Assembly: GCF_028583425.1 (NCBI RefSeq)
Contig: NC_072794.1
Coordinates: 23,867,232-23,931,231, forward strand
Direction: 5' to 3'
DNA: 64,000 bases
Source: Eublepharis macularius
Lineage: Eukaryota > Chordata > Lepidosauria > Squamata > Eublepharidae
Shown: one piece after another, positions 33,395 to 44,537 of the stretch
How positions within the stretch are numbered: position 1 is the stretch's first letter
Layout of the letters: each line of letters begins with the position of its first letter
The notes under the pieces: model-generated
Database searches by the model: none
What the model was told of the DNA's origin: nothing
What the model saw: the letters and a program-made list of their open reading frames with translations, nothing else
Made by a program: the position numbers and the translations under genes

Positions 33395-33553
33395 GGAATA
33401 GGATCTGCGATGCCCAGTCTGCCAGGGAAAATCACTGGGTGACCCTGGACCAGTGAATTCTCCTAACCTACCTCACAGGGTTGTTGGAGGCGGAAGATAA
33501 AGTGGAGGAAGGGACAGTCTTGTGTGCTCCCTGAGCTCCGTGGAAGAAGATCA
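33395..33553 (+). mobile_element. Partial Sauria SINE in FMO intron 1
   Basis: TGGGTGACCCTGGACCAGTG, CTAACCTACCTCACAGGGTT and GTTGGAGGCGGAAGATAAAG match the SINE body. The tRNA-like head is lost. Confidence 0.7.
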
Positions 33554-33565
33554 GGCTTTTAAAAA

Positions 33566-33780
33566 TAGTAAAGAGTCCAGTAGCACCTTTAAGACTAACC
33601 AACTCTATTGTAGCATAAGCTTTCAAGAACCACAGCTCTCTTTGTCAGATGCATCTGACGAAGAGAGACGTGGCTCTCGAAAGCTTATGCTACAGTAAAG
33701 TTGGTTAGTCTTAAAGGTGCTACTAGACTCTTTACTATTTTGCAACTACAGACTAACACGGTTAACTCCTCTGGATCTAT
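33566..33780. mobile_element. Inverted-dimer repeat with hammerhead-like cores (copy 3)
   Basis: Here the left arm is the short one (starts about AAAGAGTCCAGTAGC) and the right arm is full, ending CTCCTCTGGATCTAT. Flanks GGCTTTTAAAAA (about 33554) and GGCTTAAAAAAA (33781) are a degraded duplication. The right arm core CTGACGA-stem-GAAAGCTTATGCTA is intact, while the left-arm core has CTGACAA. Confidence 0.7.
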
Positions 33781-34377
33781 GGCTTAAAAAAAATGTGATT
33801 GATACATGATTCAGGAAGCACCAAAATAGCTAAATCTGCAGCTCCTACAGAAATCAGCTTATGGCCACGTATCTCAGTCTCCATCACCAGTTCCCATTAA
33901 CCAGGATGGCTAAATGGAACCTCTGCGTTTTACAGGCTGAACGCTACAACTGTTGTCTTCATGCCCTCCCTCATTGCGAGCTTCTCAGAGCCATATTACA
34001 AGTATAGATTGACTACAATCAGTTTTCATTTCAGTTATAGTTCTTCTCCCCCATACTCTGAGAGCTGGAGGTGGTATGAACAACTTTCTTCCGGTTTCTC
34101 TGTGGTCCCTTATGAAATAAGTTGTGCAGGTTTTTGAAGGACTTCAGTAACCTGCAAAACTTGTTCAGTCAGAAACCAGGGTAAGAAATGGGCACCATAT
34201 CTTCATTTGTATGAATGTAGTTCCCAACCTCTAAGGCTGGAGTAATGCTCTATGCCAGCTCCAGTTTTAAATACAGCAAAGAGAAATGATTGATCCTTGT
34301 GGGGCTGTTACCTGCCTTTGTTACCTGCCTCTTGTGAAACAGTCGACTGGAACTGGCCTTAAGAATCTGTTAAAGCT

Positions 34378-34594
34378 AGGGTTGCCAATTCGGGGTTAGA
34401 AAATTCTGGGAGATTTAGGGGCTGGAACCTGGGGAGGGAACGGTTTGGGAAGGGGAGGGATCTCAGCAGGATATTATGCCACGGAGTCCAGCCTCCACAG
34501 CAGTCGTTTTCTCCAGGGGGAACTGATCTCTTTAGCCTGGAGAGCTGTTGTAATTCCAGGAGAGCTCTAGGCTCACCTGGAGATTGGCAACCTT
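34378..34594 (+). mobile_element. AGGGTTGCCA-family element in FMO intron 1
   Basis: It begins AGGGTTGCCAATTCGG and ends GATTGGCAACCTTA. The internal block GTCGTTTTCTCCAGGGGGAA is typical of the family. Confidence 0.65.
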
Positions 34595-35228
34595 ACTTGA
34601 AGCCCTGCCCTGTTCTCCAGAGCAGCAGTTTTGTGCTGTGAACTGTCCTACCTGCCCTCCTGTAATAAGGCAGGATTAGCTGTTCAGCTGTGTGATGAAG
34701 CAGATTGTGGGGGTCTTGTTCAAATTGGCCAGAAAGGGGGCCTTTTTTATCTTCTCCATCTAATCGTGACTGGTGTTACTTGCTAATTTGGCCTGGTCTT
34801 TGACTCATTTGGCCATGACTACAGGACATGTCAAGGCCCTAAACTGTGTCAGGTTTAAGAAACCCCATAACATCACCTCAAAAATGTTAATTTAGTCATT
34901 TTTAATATTTTTCTTTTAATTTAGAGGGTCCTCATAATCTGAGGCCTTAAGATATAGCTTACTTAGCTTGTACATGACTAGTTGACAGGAATAATGTGAT
35001 CTGCTACAGTATAGGTAGAGGCAGGGCTCATTTCGAGGGGGAACACACAGGAACGCAGTTCCGGCAGTTCCCCAAAGAGGTCACATGTCAGGTGGCCCCG
35101 CCCACCTGACTCTCGGCCATTTTGGGCCCCTTTTCGGCCATCCTTGGTAGCCCATGTCCATCCTTGACTTGAGAAGCCTGGTGGTCTGGGGAGGGAACCC
35201 CCTTGGGGGCTGGGCATTGTCAATCAAG

Positions 35229-35617
35229 CCTAAGGTTGCCAACTCCTGCTTGGGAAATACCTGGAGATTTGGGAGTAGAGCCTGGGGAGGGCAGGGTTTA
35301 GGGAAAGAAGGGACCTCAGCAGGGAATAATAGCATTGATTCCACCCTCCAAAGCAGTCATCTCCTCCAGGGGAGGCCATTTCCACATGCCCTAAAAATAG
35401 TGTGACACTCACTGTACACTGGTGGCTTTTTCGCGCCATTTCTGCCGCCGTTTTGTAAATGGTGACACCAGAAATTGTGCGAAGAAGCCACCAGTGTTCG
35501 GCAAGTGTCACGCTACTTTTAGGGTGTGTGGAAACGGTCAGTCTCTGCCATCTGGAGATAAGTTGTATTTCTTTCTGTGGGATCGCTAGCCTTCACCTGG
35601 AGGTTGGCGACACTAAG
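35229..35617 (+). mobile_element. AGGGTTGCCA-family element split by a palindromic insert
   Basis: The left part (35229-35373) runs from AAGGTTGCCAACTCCTG to CTCCTCCAGGGGA. The right part (35540-35617) resumes with AGTCTCTGCCATCTGGAGAT and ends GGAGGTTGGCGACACT. The insert is described separately. Confidence 0.7.
35374..35539. mobile_element. Palindromic element nested in an AGGGTTGCCA element
   Basis: Ends GGCCATTTCCACATGCCC and GGGTGTGTGGAAACGGTC flank arms carrying GTGTGACACTCACTG, GGTGGCTTTTTCGC and complements. Half-copies of the same arm occur at 47698-47760, 48945-49030 and 53486-53560. Confidence 0.75.
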
Positions 35618-35871
35618 ACTGAGTCATTGGGCATGTGACGGGAGGGAGTTGAGGCTTAACACCTCTTGCATGCAGGTGATGATAAACAGAGCCAGAAGTA
35701 ATGCTAGCCAGTTTTGGAGCCTGGGTATTACCAGCATCTCACACTAATCTGGGGATCAGCCATTCATACATTGTTTAACACACCTGCTGGTGTTTCATGT
35801 TCTCCTTTGGGACGTTGGTACAAAAATTGTGCCTGGCTTTAAAAGCCCTGATTCTTTATGATTTCTTGTAG

Positions 35872-36060
35872 GAGTATGATATTGATGGCCAGGCAAGTAT
35901 TTACAGATCTCTGACTATCAACACCTCCAAGGAAATGATGAGTTACAGTGATTTCCCCATCCCTGCGGATTACCCAAACTACATGCACCACAGCAAAGTG
36001 ATGGAGTACTTCAGGATGTATGCAAAGCACTTCCATTTGCTTGAACGCATACGTTTCAAG
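35872..36060 (+). CDS. FMO: FMO coding exon 2
   Basis: Encodes residues 45-107 (189 bp, phase 0 to 0). It contains SIYRSLTINTSKEMM, with the conserved Asn61 region that stabilises the flavin hydroperoxide in FMOs. It then has the FPIPADYPNYMHHSKVMEYF segment typical of the family. The acceptor is TTTCTTGTAG and the donor AAG|GTAAGG. An antisense open frame of 288 codons overlaps this exon and is a shadow. Confidence 0.96.
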
Positions 36061-36723
36061 GTAAGGAGGGGAGTTTCCAGTAGCAGTCAGTAGAGTTTCC
36101 AACTGCATCTTGGGAAATACCTGGAGATTTGGGGGTGGAGCCTTTGCCCTGCCGAGGCTCAGTGAATTCAAAGTTTTAAGCAGTGAGGGCAGCTGGGTAA
36201 AGGCTCTGGAAGGGGAGACAGTCAGGAACAACAGAGGTGGTGAAGGGCTGTGAGAGAATCCGTCCCCTTTGGAGTGATGTCTGCCTGCTCCGTCTTTCAA
36301 AACTACGCTTCCTGGCAAACATTGCATCTCCCGGCACTTGACGAACACGTGCCCAGGCATCTCATATAGAGAAACTCTATGGTAAACCTCTGATGCTGCC
36401 ATTTTCTCCATGCGAATGGCTCTCTGTAGTCTGAAGAACAGTTGTACTTCCGGGAGAATCGCAGGCCCCACCTGGAGATTGGTAAATCTAGGCTCTAGGA
36501 ATATAGTCATGCTTGTGGAGGACAAGTTTTTTTCAACTAGTACACTACTCAGGCACAGTCTACAATGGGTGGTGGTGGGGAAAACTCTGAAAGACAGAGC
36601 ACTCTGGGAATTTGCAAGAAAAAACATTATTCCTAAATTACTTATTTTTTTTAGTGCTTTCAGAATCCTTCCTGCACTCCTCCTACTATAGCTGGTCACT
36701 CTCACAAAAGTTAACTAAGTTAA

Positions 36724-36882
36724 GCCAGTGTGGGGCAGTGGTTAGAATGCTGGACTAGGATATAGGAGACTCAGGTTTGAATCTCCACTCAACTGTGACC
36801 TTGGGCCAGTCACATACTCTCAGCTTAACCTATTTCACAGGGTTGTTGTGGGATTAAAATGGAGGTGGGGGAAATAATGTAA
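36724..36882 (+). mobile_element. Sauria SINE in FMO intron 2
   Basis: GCCAGTGTGGGGCAGTGGTT, CTGGACTAGGATATAGGAGA and CTTGGGCCAGTCACATACTC are the standard head and body. The copy appears interrupted by the repeat at 36885. Confidence 0.85.
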
Positions 36883-38215
36883 GTAGGGTTGCCAGATGGG
36901 GTCTGGACTAATATTGAACCCCAGGGAGAAGTGAGAGAAGAAACTTACCTTTTTTTGTATATAATGTGCGTATGCATGCTCCTGAGGTGACGTGATGACA
37001 TCATTGCAGGAAGTGACGTCATCATGCTCTCCCTCACTTCTGGGCAGGACTACACAGCTGCAGGAGGCTGCCTTGGTGTCTGGGCTGCTGGCCACTTTTT
37101 CGGGCCGGCAGTGGTGCCAAGCAGTGCAGCCAGAGGGGAGAGAGGAAGGGGAAAGGGGAGGCAGCAGATGTCTGGTTTTGGAGAAACGTTTTTCCTGGAC
37201 AGTCTGCCAAAATACAAGACTGACCGGGAGAAAACTGAGCACCTGGTAACTCTAGATGTAAGCCACTTTGCACCCCTCCCCCCTGATAGGGGGAGGGGGG
37301 AGTACAGGGTATACATGAAGAAAATAAAATAAATTTAAAAAATAACCATAAATCTTCAACTCATAGGCTTTGGGGAATTAGAAAGTCTCATTAGTTACAT
37401 GTAGAGAGGTGCGTGCTACCCCCAGGTCTAATTAGGCAGTAGTGGAATTTGGCCTACATTTTCCCTTCTTTCATTTCATGGGAAGAGGAACTGCTAAAGC
37501 AGAGATTACATTCAACATTTGACACTCAACACCAGAAGGGACCACATAAAGCACTTGCGCTTTTTTCTCTCTCTCAAAGGAGGGGGGTAATGGGGACTTG
37601 AGAGGGAAGGGTTGGCATGTTAAAGTGGCCCAGAGCATTGGCAGTACTACAAGGACGAAGCTGCCAATGCATTCCAGAGATGCCACCCGCTCGGAACTTT
37701 CCCAGTTAATTAAAGATCCAGCCCACTCCGGGAGTCAGATTGTCAGAATTCAACCTGAAGTTTCAGGTTTTTTTAAGCCTCCTTCTCAGGGTCTTCAGAG
37801 AAAAGAACTACATCTCAAGGCCAGAGGCGGTAATCCAAGAAGCTATTTTTTGTGTGGCTTCATTCTCACCGTGGTGATAGGTCTTTTTCTGAGCTCAGTC
37901 ACTTCAGGTTGCAGATTGGGATTCACATAACTGAATGTTCCTCCAGCCTTTTTTCTTTTTTTAAAAAAAACACACAGAGATAGAAAACTATCATGTCTGA
38001 GTGAGAAGGCGAGATTGTTTCTCCCTGTCACAGTAGTTACAAGTACGCAGGGAACTTTTCCCATGGTGGAAGAACAGTCAGTCATGTACAGACGAAAGTC
38101 ATGCAGGCCAAAAACAGGTTTCATCCATAGTGAGAAATACATCTCAGTTTCTAGATGTTCTCAAAAATATGCTCTTTATTTCAGCATGCTCCTTATTTTT
38201 GGTGTACCATCTCCA

Positions 38216-38655
38216 TGTGGTGTGGTATAGAGGATTAGAGTGCAGGATCTGGGAGACTCTGAGCCAAACTAGAAGTGATGCCTTACACAGGTTGGACACT
38301 TGTCAGCTTCCCTCAAGTTTTGATGGGAAATGTGGGCGTCCTAGTTTTACAGCTTGGCTCTCCATTACAGCTGCAAGACCAGGATGCCTACATTTCCCAT
38401 CAAAACTTGAGGGAAGCTGACAAGTGTCCAACCTGTGTCAGGCGTCACTTGTAGCTTGGCTCTCAGGTTCTAATCCTTGCTCTGCCATGGTGGCTTACTG
38501 GGTGAGCTTAGGGTATTAACACACTGTCAACCTAACCTGCCTTACAGGGTTGTTGTGAGGATAAAATGGAGGAAAGGAGAACAATATAAAAGCCATTGGG
38601 TCCTCACTGGGGAGAAAGGGAGGGTACTAAATGTAAATATATAAATAAATGAGTT
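38216..38655 (+). mobile_element. Sauria SINE split by a palindromic element
   Basis: The head (38216-38260) reads TGTGGTGTGGTATAGAGGAT to GATCTGGGAGACTCT. The body resumes at 38463 with TCAGGTTCTAATCC and ends in an ATATAAATAAAT tail. Together they give the normal SINE sequence GGGAGACTCAGGTTC, so the pre-insertion site is known. Confidence 0.88.
38261..38462. mobile_element. GAGC-TNA palindromic element nested in a Sauria SINE
   Basis: Same arms as 27894 and 31566. Flanks are TCT (38258-38260) and TCA (38463-38465). The SINE consensus shows a single TCA in the empty site, so the duplication was TCA with one later change. Confidence 0.88.
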
Positions 38656-38738
38656 CAGGAGGGCTTGAATTCATGTGTTTCAGTCCTTTACAACGAGTAC
38701 CATAAAACCAAGCCTAAAAACAAATTCCTGTCTTCCAG

Positions 38739-38901
38739 GCCTGTGTCTGTCAGATAAGGAAACGCCCAGATTTCTCCGTCAGTGGCCAATGGGAGGTTGT
38801 AACAGAAATGAATGGGAAGCGGGAATCTGCCATCTTTGATGCTATTATGGTCTGTACCGGCCACCACGTATATCCTTATTTTCCTTTGGAGTCATTTCCT
38901 G
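38739..38901 (+). CDS. FMO: FMO coding exon 3
   Basis: Encodes residues 108-161 plus the first base of codon 162 (163 bp). [20 protein letters not shown] is followed by [20 protein letters not shown]; the MVCTGHH segment is characteristic of vertebrate FMOs. The acceptor is CTGTCTTCCAG and the donor CCTG|GTAAGT. Confidence 0.96.
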
Positions 38902-38934
38902 GTAAGTGAGTTACAAAATTGGAAGGTGCTTGAG

Positions 38935-39112
38935 GATTCCCCAGGCCAGTTTGGCGAAGGGATCCTGATGGTGTTTTGCCATCTTCTGGGCACTGTGTGT
39001 GTGTGTGCATGCACGTACGCATGGGGGGGAGGTATTTGTGAATTTCCCGCATTGTGTAGGAGGTAAGACTAGATGGCCCTAGAGGTCCCTTCCAACTCTA
39101 TCATTCTGTAGA
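38935..39112 (+). mobile_element. CR1 LINE 3' end in FMO intron 3
   Basis: CATCTTCTGGGCACTG, GAATTTCCCGCATTGTGTAG and GACTAGATGGCCCTAGAGGT are the CR1 3' terminal signature. A (TG)n expansion lies inside. Confidence 0.8.
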
Positions 39113-40618
39113 CACTACTATTAAGTGTTTTACTATTGTTTATTTAATGTAGGGAGCCATCTTGCTTAGCCCATAATCACAGGAAGTCAACATGGTATGG
39201 GAAGTGTGTGTAACAGAGATGCCGGTGTTCTGGGTTCAAATTCCTTTGCTCCCATTGTCTTGCAAATGTCTGAATCAGGGTTTTGGCATTTCAAAGCTCT
39301 AATCCACTTCTACTAGCTGGGTGATGGTGGTGGTTGAAATTCCACCATAGCTAATTTTTTAGTGGGTGAAGATAAGAAGCTTACTCCCCTCACCAGCTTG
39401 AATTACAGTATTTGTGAACTGTCTTTGTCTTTGAAGTACAGTTGGAGTCCCCTTTGATTGTGATTTTTAATTTAATTGGTCCCAAACAGCCAGCCCTCAC
39501 CTTTTAAAGCAGAGCAAGCTCATAAAAGAACTACCCGTTCCTATGCTTGTTTGCTCAGAAACGAGTTTCATTGAGTTTAATGAGGCTTACTCCTAAGTAA
39601 GGGTTGTTACAAGAGGGAAAAAATGAAAGGAAAAAAAGACCCAACCCAAACAGAATCAGGTAAACAAAGAGGTTGAGAAAACAAACCAAAATGAAACAAA
39701 TGCTATCAAATAATAGTACAGAAACTGAAAAATTAATTAAAAAATATTTAATATCAATATCACCAGACCAAAATTATATTTATATAAATTGCACCTGGCC
39801 ATTTTGAAGCTATCTGTATGACATCTTTATGTATATTCGTATGTTTTGTTTTATATTTGTATTATGCTAAGTTGTGGAACCATATTGCTTTAAAAATCTG
39901 TGTTTATTGCTCTACATTCTATTAAACATTTTTGTATTAGTTTTTTCAGTTTTTGCATTATTGTTCACATTTGTTTCATTTTGGTTTGTTTTTCTCAATC
40001 TTTTTGGTTGCCTATACTGTATTGTCTACAGATTGGTAGAAAATAAGGTAGAATTTAGTAGATACTCAAACACGCCGGAGGGGAAAATGTAAAATGAAAA
40101 GGAAAGCTCAGAATGGTCAATCAGAACTTAGACATTACCAGAGATCTGTCTTTAATGATTGTGGAACTCAAAACAATATCTAGAGAGGCTAAAACTGAAT
40201 CTAAAAAATAGACAATGTTCATTAAATCCAGGTGGGGCTCAGCTGGTTGAATGATCCTCCATAAAGGAAAAAAAGCGCTCTTTTACAGGCAATATTAGGG
40301 TGTCGTGGTTCCAGCCTAATTTCTTCCCTATCCTTTTTTGTGTGTGTGTTGGGATTTGTTGTTTATTTGAAGGAACATTCAGTATTGTGAATCCCTGCCT
40401 GCAGATCCCTCTTTTGGTAGAGTCAGATACATATTTACCATTACAGCTGGGGCTAGGCCACTCGCTATAGAAGCTTTCAGCATCAACACCGTCAAAGTTC
40501 ATACTCAGCCTGTTCTATGGTGTGAGTCGGCAGAGTCTGTCCTGGACACTGTGCAAGGCATAGCAGTGCAGTTCTAGCCTTGGTCCCACTAAGTCAAGGG
40601 TAACACAGTAGGATTGAG

Positions 40619-40692
40619 GGGGAGGCTGTAGCTCAGTGGTGGAGCATCTGCTTTGCGTGCAGAAAGTGCCAGGTTTGATCCCCAGCATCTCC
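40619..40692 (+). mobile_element. tRNA-Ala-like SINE head or tRNA pseudogene
   Basis: GCTGTAGCTCAGTGGTGGAG (box A), TTTGCGTGC around an Ala-type anticodon arm, and GGTTTGATCCCC (box B) resemble tRNA-Ala. The box B change and poor arm pairing (AAAGTGCC) argue for a tRNA-derived retroposon rather than a working tRNA. Confidence 0.55.
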
Positions 40693-40993
40693 TTTTAAAT
40701 GGCTCTGATGTTAAGTGATTTGAAAAACTTGTACCTGGAAAGCCACTGCTGGTCTGTTTCTGTGTATGACAGTTTTGTGTGTTTATGTGGAGTGCATTAC
40801 AGTGTCCATAACAATCCCCCATTGGTCATAATCTCTGAAGCCCTGTATATCTGCTCAATTTTACTGCTTTCTTTCACACTGTAACCAACAATATACTTTG
40901 GGTTGAAGTATGAAATGACTCTCCCTTTTGGAGGGGCTGCAGTCTGGAAACAACTCTCCCTTTTCTTCTTTTCCTTTTTTGCCATCTTTGTAG

Positions 40994-41136
40994 GTGTCAA
41001 GAAGTTTAAAGGGAAAATTATGCACAGTCGGGAGTATAAACATCCTGAAGTATTCCGGGACCAGAAGATTCTTGTGATTGGCTTGGGAAATTCCGGAGCA
41101 GATATATCCGTGGATCTCAGCCATGTGGCTAAGCAG
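40994..41136 (+). CDS. FMO: FMO coding exon 4 (NADPH-binding)
   Basis: Encodes residues 162-209 (143 bp). FKGKIMHSREY (166-176) fits the FMO-identifying motif FxGxxxHxxxY. ILVIGLGNSGADI includes GLGNSG at 191-196, the NADPH-binding Rossmann motif at the position usual in FMOs. The acceptor is CATCTTTGTAG and the donor CAG|GTACAA. It ends in phase 0. Confidence 0.96.
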
Positions 41137-41499
41137 GTACAAAACTTTTGCTTTGTGTTCTCAAAATGTGTCATGATGCTGAATGTGGTTGCCAGATTTG
41201 GGCCCCCCATCAAGTTACGATTAGTCTCACTGAATTAACATAGTTGCATAAATGGGACTTAGTAACCTGTCTCTATGTCTGCTTACTCAAAACAAAGGGC
41301 CATTTTCTTTAGTGGGACTTGGGGCCAAATGGCACATCGTGTTTGTTTATTTACTATTTATTAATTTACTATTTTCCTATCTCAAAAAAACCTACAGGGC
41401 AATATAAAAGAATGGGTGATACAGCACCCAAAACAATGAAATACGTAATTGGATGCCCCCTGAAAGTACAAATAATAATCAACCTCCCCAAACACGGTC

Positions 41500-42700
41500 A
41501 ATCAGTCAGTCAAAATTTATTTCGATGCAAAATTAGCTCTGGAGAATCAACAATAACAATCAAAAAAGAAGTGAAGGAGAAGTAAAACATAATAAAATAA
41601 CATAGAGGAGGTACATACAATGTAGCAAGCCCAAAACAATGAGCGCAAATTATGGCAGATAGAGAGAAAGTACTTTCTTCCACAAAGAAGTAAAATTATT
41701 GACGTTCAGTCAGCTGTTTATGTATCCCACACACCCAAAGGCAAAAATTAGCAACTTTATTAGTTATCTCTAGAGATGGGCACAAACCTGAATATGAACC
41801 CAAAAAACCCACAAACCAGCCCGGTTCGTGGTTTGCGAACCAGTGGTTTGTGGAAGCTCGTTTCCACGAACTTCCATGAACTGGTCTACTGGTTTGTTTG
41901 GTTCGTCTTAAAGGGCAGTTTAAATGACCATTTCCCCGGGGAAATGGCCATTTAAACTTTTCCTGCCTCAGCTGGCAGGCGGCAGCGGGGGACCCCTCTC
42001 GCTGCCTGCCAGCTGATAATTTAAAGGGACCTGCCACTTGAAAGAGCCCTTTCAACGATTAAATGCCTCTTTCTCTGCTGCAAAACAGCCAGAAAGGGGC
42101 ATTTAAACCCCATGAACCATGAACTGGTTTGGGAAATTGCCTCAGTTCGTGGGAGTTCATGGTTCATGGAAACCCACGAACCACAAACTGCATGGTTCGG
42201 GTTTTTTGTGGTTCGTGCCCATGTCTAGTTATCTCCTGTGAAAATCTGCAACAAGAGAGACATAAAATTGTTGAGATCTTCCCGGTAAAGTTGACAGGAT
42301 TGGGGCTATATATTGAGATTGGATGTCATTATAGAAAGTGCAGTGCAGCAGAACATGTTCAATAGACTCTACTTTCCTTGTACGGCATAGACAGAGTCAC
42401 TGGGGGAGTGGGACACGATGGCATCTGCCTTCTAGGAGGGCTGAGGGTAGAATGTTGAAGTGTGCAAAGGTAAAGATTCTCTGATATTTGGAGATCTCAA
42501 GGAATCTAAGATAATCTGGTTGAAAACATTTAGCATGCTGCAGAATAATTGGAAATTTCCGTATCTGTGCCCTATTTGATTGTAGGGTGTGATCCCAAAG
42601 CCACTGTTTAATTGTTTCTTTTGCTTTTTGGTACCCAAGATGGAGTAAGACTTGGGGGTGGGGGTGAGAGGGCATGCTCCTGGAGTTTCCCCTCAATTGC
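41500..42700 (-). mobile_element. LINE 3' fragment (RT C-terminus), split by hAT
   Basis: On the minus strand, around 42400-42310, the frame reads LCLCRTRKVESIEHVLLHC, the Cys/His-rich C-terminal end of many LINE reverse transcriptases. The rest is broken. A relative at 59600-61000 reads RCPYVKIETIEHMIIECP. Outer limits are approximate. Confidence 0.6.
41771..42227. mobile_element. Non-autonomous hAT element, 457 bp
   Basis: Inverted ends TAGAGATGGGCACAAAC and GTTCGTGCCCATGTCTA are bounded by perfect 8-bp duplications GTTATCTC (41763-41770, 42228-42235), the hallmark of hAT transposons. The inside is built of inverted GGTTCGTGGTTTGCGAACC-like and TTTAAAGGGACCTGCC-like blocks and lacks a transposase frame. 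Confidence 0.88.
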
Positions 42701-43529
42701 TCTTTGCCACTCAGAAGTCCTCCAAAACTCTCTTCAGCAAAGTCACTTTGCGATCCCTCCTAAAAACAGACAATCAGCGGCAGGTTGCCCAGCTGCTGGA
42801 AGGTCAGGCACTTTTCTCATGGAAAGAACCAGCAACAGAGTTTTTTGTTTCTTTTTCACAACTTTGTTCATGCAAAGTTTTGAGGTGGCTTCCAGGTTAG
42901 ATAGAAAATTGGTATGGTGCAGGGCTGTTTCCTTTTCCACTGTTTGGCCATATCACCCTCCCCAAACTGTTCTTCTCCCTGTACAGGATCTGTGCATGAT
43001 TTTTATCTGAAAAACTGTACAAGAGAATGGATTGGCCATATTTGTCCCTCCTGCCCTGTAATCGGTTGTCCTCTTGAAGTCTCGCGCAAGAGAACAACTG
43101 AATGTTTCTTTGAATTTTCTCTTTTTTTTAATCAGAAAAAAAATCATGGACTTACACATAATGTGAAGTTTAGCATCTTGGGGTGATCTTAAAAGGAGAA
43201 AAAAACAGCATGGAAAGGTTAATATTTGTTTTTTTCAGGGAAAGATACACATGATAGGGTATTGCATTTAGCTCGCATTGCCAGATTTTGATTTCCAAAA
43301 TATTAATCCCACAAATGGAACAAGGGAGTGCATAAAGGAGTAGATAAGGAATTTAAGGCAAAATTTATATGAAGGAGACCTTCAGTCTGCAAGTGGAAGG
43401 CATGCCATATAAAAATAACTTCATGGAAATAGAAAAGTAGCATATCAGGGATAAAGCTTTTGTCCCAACCTACTCTCTACCAATCTAGCTTTCTTCCTGC
43501 AGGGAATTTTTATGTAGGGAAATGGAGTG

Positions 43530-44165
43530 GCCAGCTTGCCGTGTGCTCCTAGCCCTCCAGTAGCAGCATGGGCATCTGCACGGGAGGGCTGGGAGAACCA
43601 CGGCAGCCGCAATGATGGGCATGCTCCTGGGGGGGTGCCCTGTATGATGATATCACGGAAGTGACATCATCACACACTCCTGGGAGCACACGCATGGGTG
43701 TGTGGAGACAGAGGCACTGCCGGACTTGGGTTGCCCCGGGTGCTGGCAACCCAAGATACGGCCAGGGCCACTGCGCCCATTGAGGCCAGGTAGGCAGTGG
43801 CCTCAGGTGTGGGGTGCCAGAGGGAGCGCTGGAGGAGGTGCGGGGGGCGGGAGCACATGCCACAGAGCTGCAGCCTCCTATCCCTCCTGCCCCGCGCTGC
43901 CAGCACATGCCTCTGGCTGGGCTCAGCAGCCGCAGGCAGGCGTCTGCGGCAACGCAGGCAACCGAGCGGGAAAGCTCTGAGGCTACCTGCGCACCATCAC
44001 AGCCGCCTGCTGCTGTGATCGGGCCAGCGGCAGCGGATGCGCTCCTATGATGACATCACGCGCGACGTCATCATGTATGCCGGTGTGTGCGTGCACATGC
44101 ACGCACGCGGGGCCGCCCGGCTGGCCGGCCGCAAGTGCCAAAAACTCTGGCGCTGCCCCTGGATA
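43530..44165. repeat. GC-rich repeat block in FMO intron 4
   Basis: This is much richer in G+C and CpG than its surroundings. It contains inverted CRE-like sites (GATGACATCACGCG facing GACGTCATCATG). Overlapping open frames on both strands reflect composition. It shares the TGACATCA feature with the 4780 family and is probably an insertion, not a host exon. Confidence 0.45.
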
Positions 44166-44337
44166 AGGCTCTGTATCTGAGCTCACTCAAACATGCAAAA
44201 AGATGAATTAAAGGAGGAAAATGCCCCAAGGAGAAAAGTGCTCCCCAGCTATTACATCTCAGAGGTTGGACCAACCACACTTGAGTGCAGTCCTGGGTGG
44301 ATTTCCTCCGTAACCTGCTCCTTTTCCCTCCTGGCAG

Positions 44338-44537
44338 ATCTTTCTGAGCACCAGGACTGGCACTTGGGTAGTAAACCGTGTCTCAGACGATGGGTACCCT
44401 TTGGATGTGGTGCATTTTACACGTTTCAAAACCCTCCTTCGCCAAATTCTTCCTGTAGCTCTGGTGAACCTGTGGGGCGAGAAGAAGCTGAATACAAGGT
44501 TTAACCATGAGAATTATGGTATAAAACCTCAGCACAG
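44338..44537 (+). CDS. FMO: FMO coding exon 5
   Basis: Encodes residues 210-275 plus two bases of codon 276 (200 bp). STRTGTWVVNRVSDDGYPLD is the strongly conserved FMO segment after the NADPH domain. The exon ends near RFNHENYGIKPQH, also typical. The acceptor is CCTCCTGGCAG and the donor CAG|GTAAAG. Confidence 0.96.

Larger units (their letters stand above)
32365..35871 (+). other. FMO: FMO intron 1 (between coding exons 1 and 2)
   Basis: It holds a decayed palindromic relative of the hammerhead-like repeats (32645-32825), an unassigned LINE-like stretch (about 32840-33300), a partial Sauria SINE (33395-33553), an inverted-dimer repeat (33566-33780), AGGGTTGCCA elements (34378, 35229) and a hAT-like fragment (about 35024-35100). 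Confidence 0.8.
36061..38738 (+). other. FMO: FMO intron 2
   Basis: Contains an AGGGTTGCCA-type relic (about 36092-36487), Sauria SINEs at 36724 and 38216, a GC-richer dispersed repeat (36885-37255, with TGACGTCATCATG) and a nested palindromic element (38261-38462). Confidence 0.8.
38902..40993 (+). other. FMO: FMO intron 3
   Basis: Contains a CR1 tail (38935-39112), a tRNA-derived segment (40619-40692) and about 1.3 kb of AT-rich DNA between them in which I see no feature. Confidence 0.8.
41137..44337 (+). other. FMO: FMO intron 4
   Basis: Contains a LINE 3' fragment on the minus strand (about 41500-42700) split by a hAT element, AT-rich DNA, and a GC-rich repeat block at 43530-44165. Confidence 0.8.

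Noticed and set aside
35839-36705. 288-codon minus-strand open frame
   Set aside because: It lies antisense across FMO coding exon 2 and an AGGGTTGCCA repeat; no motif, so it is a chance frame.
40619-40692. Functional tRNA-Ala gene
   Set aside because: Box B is altered and the anticodon/variable region pairs poorly; it fits a tRNA-derived retroposon.
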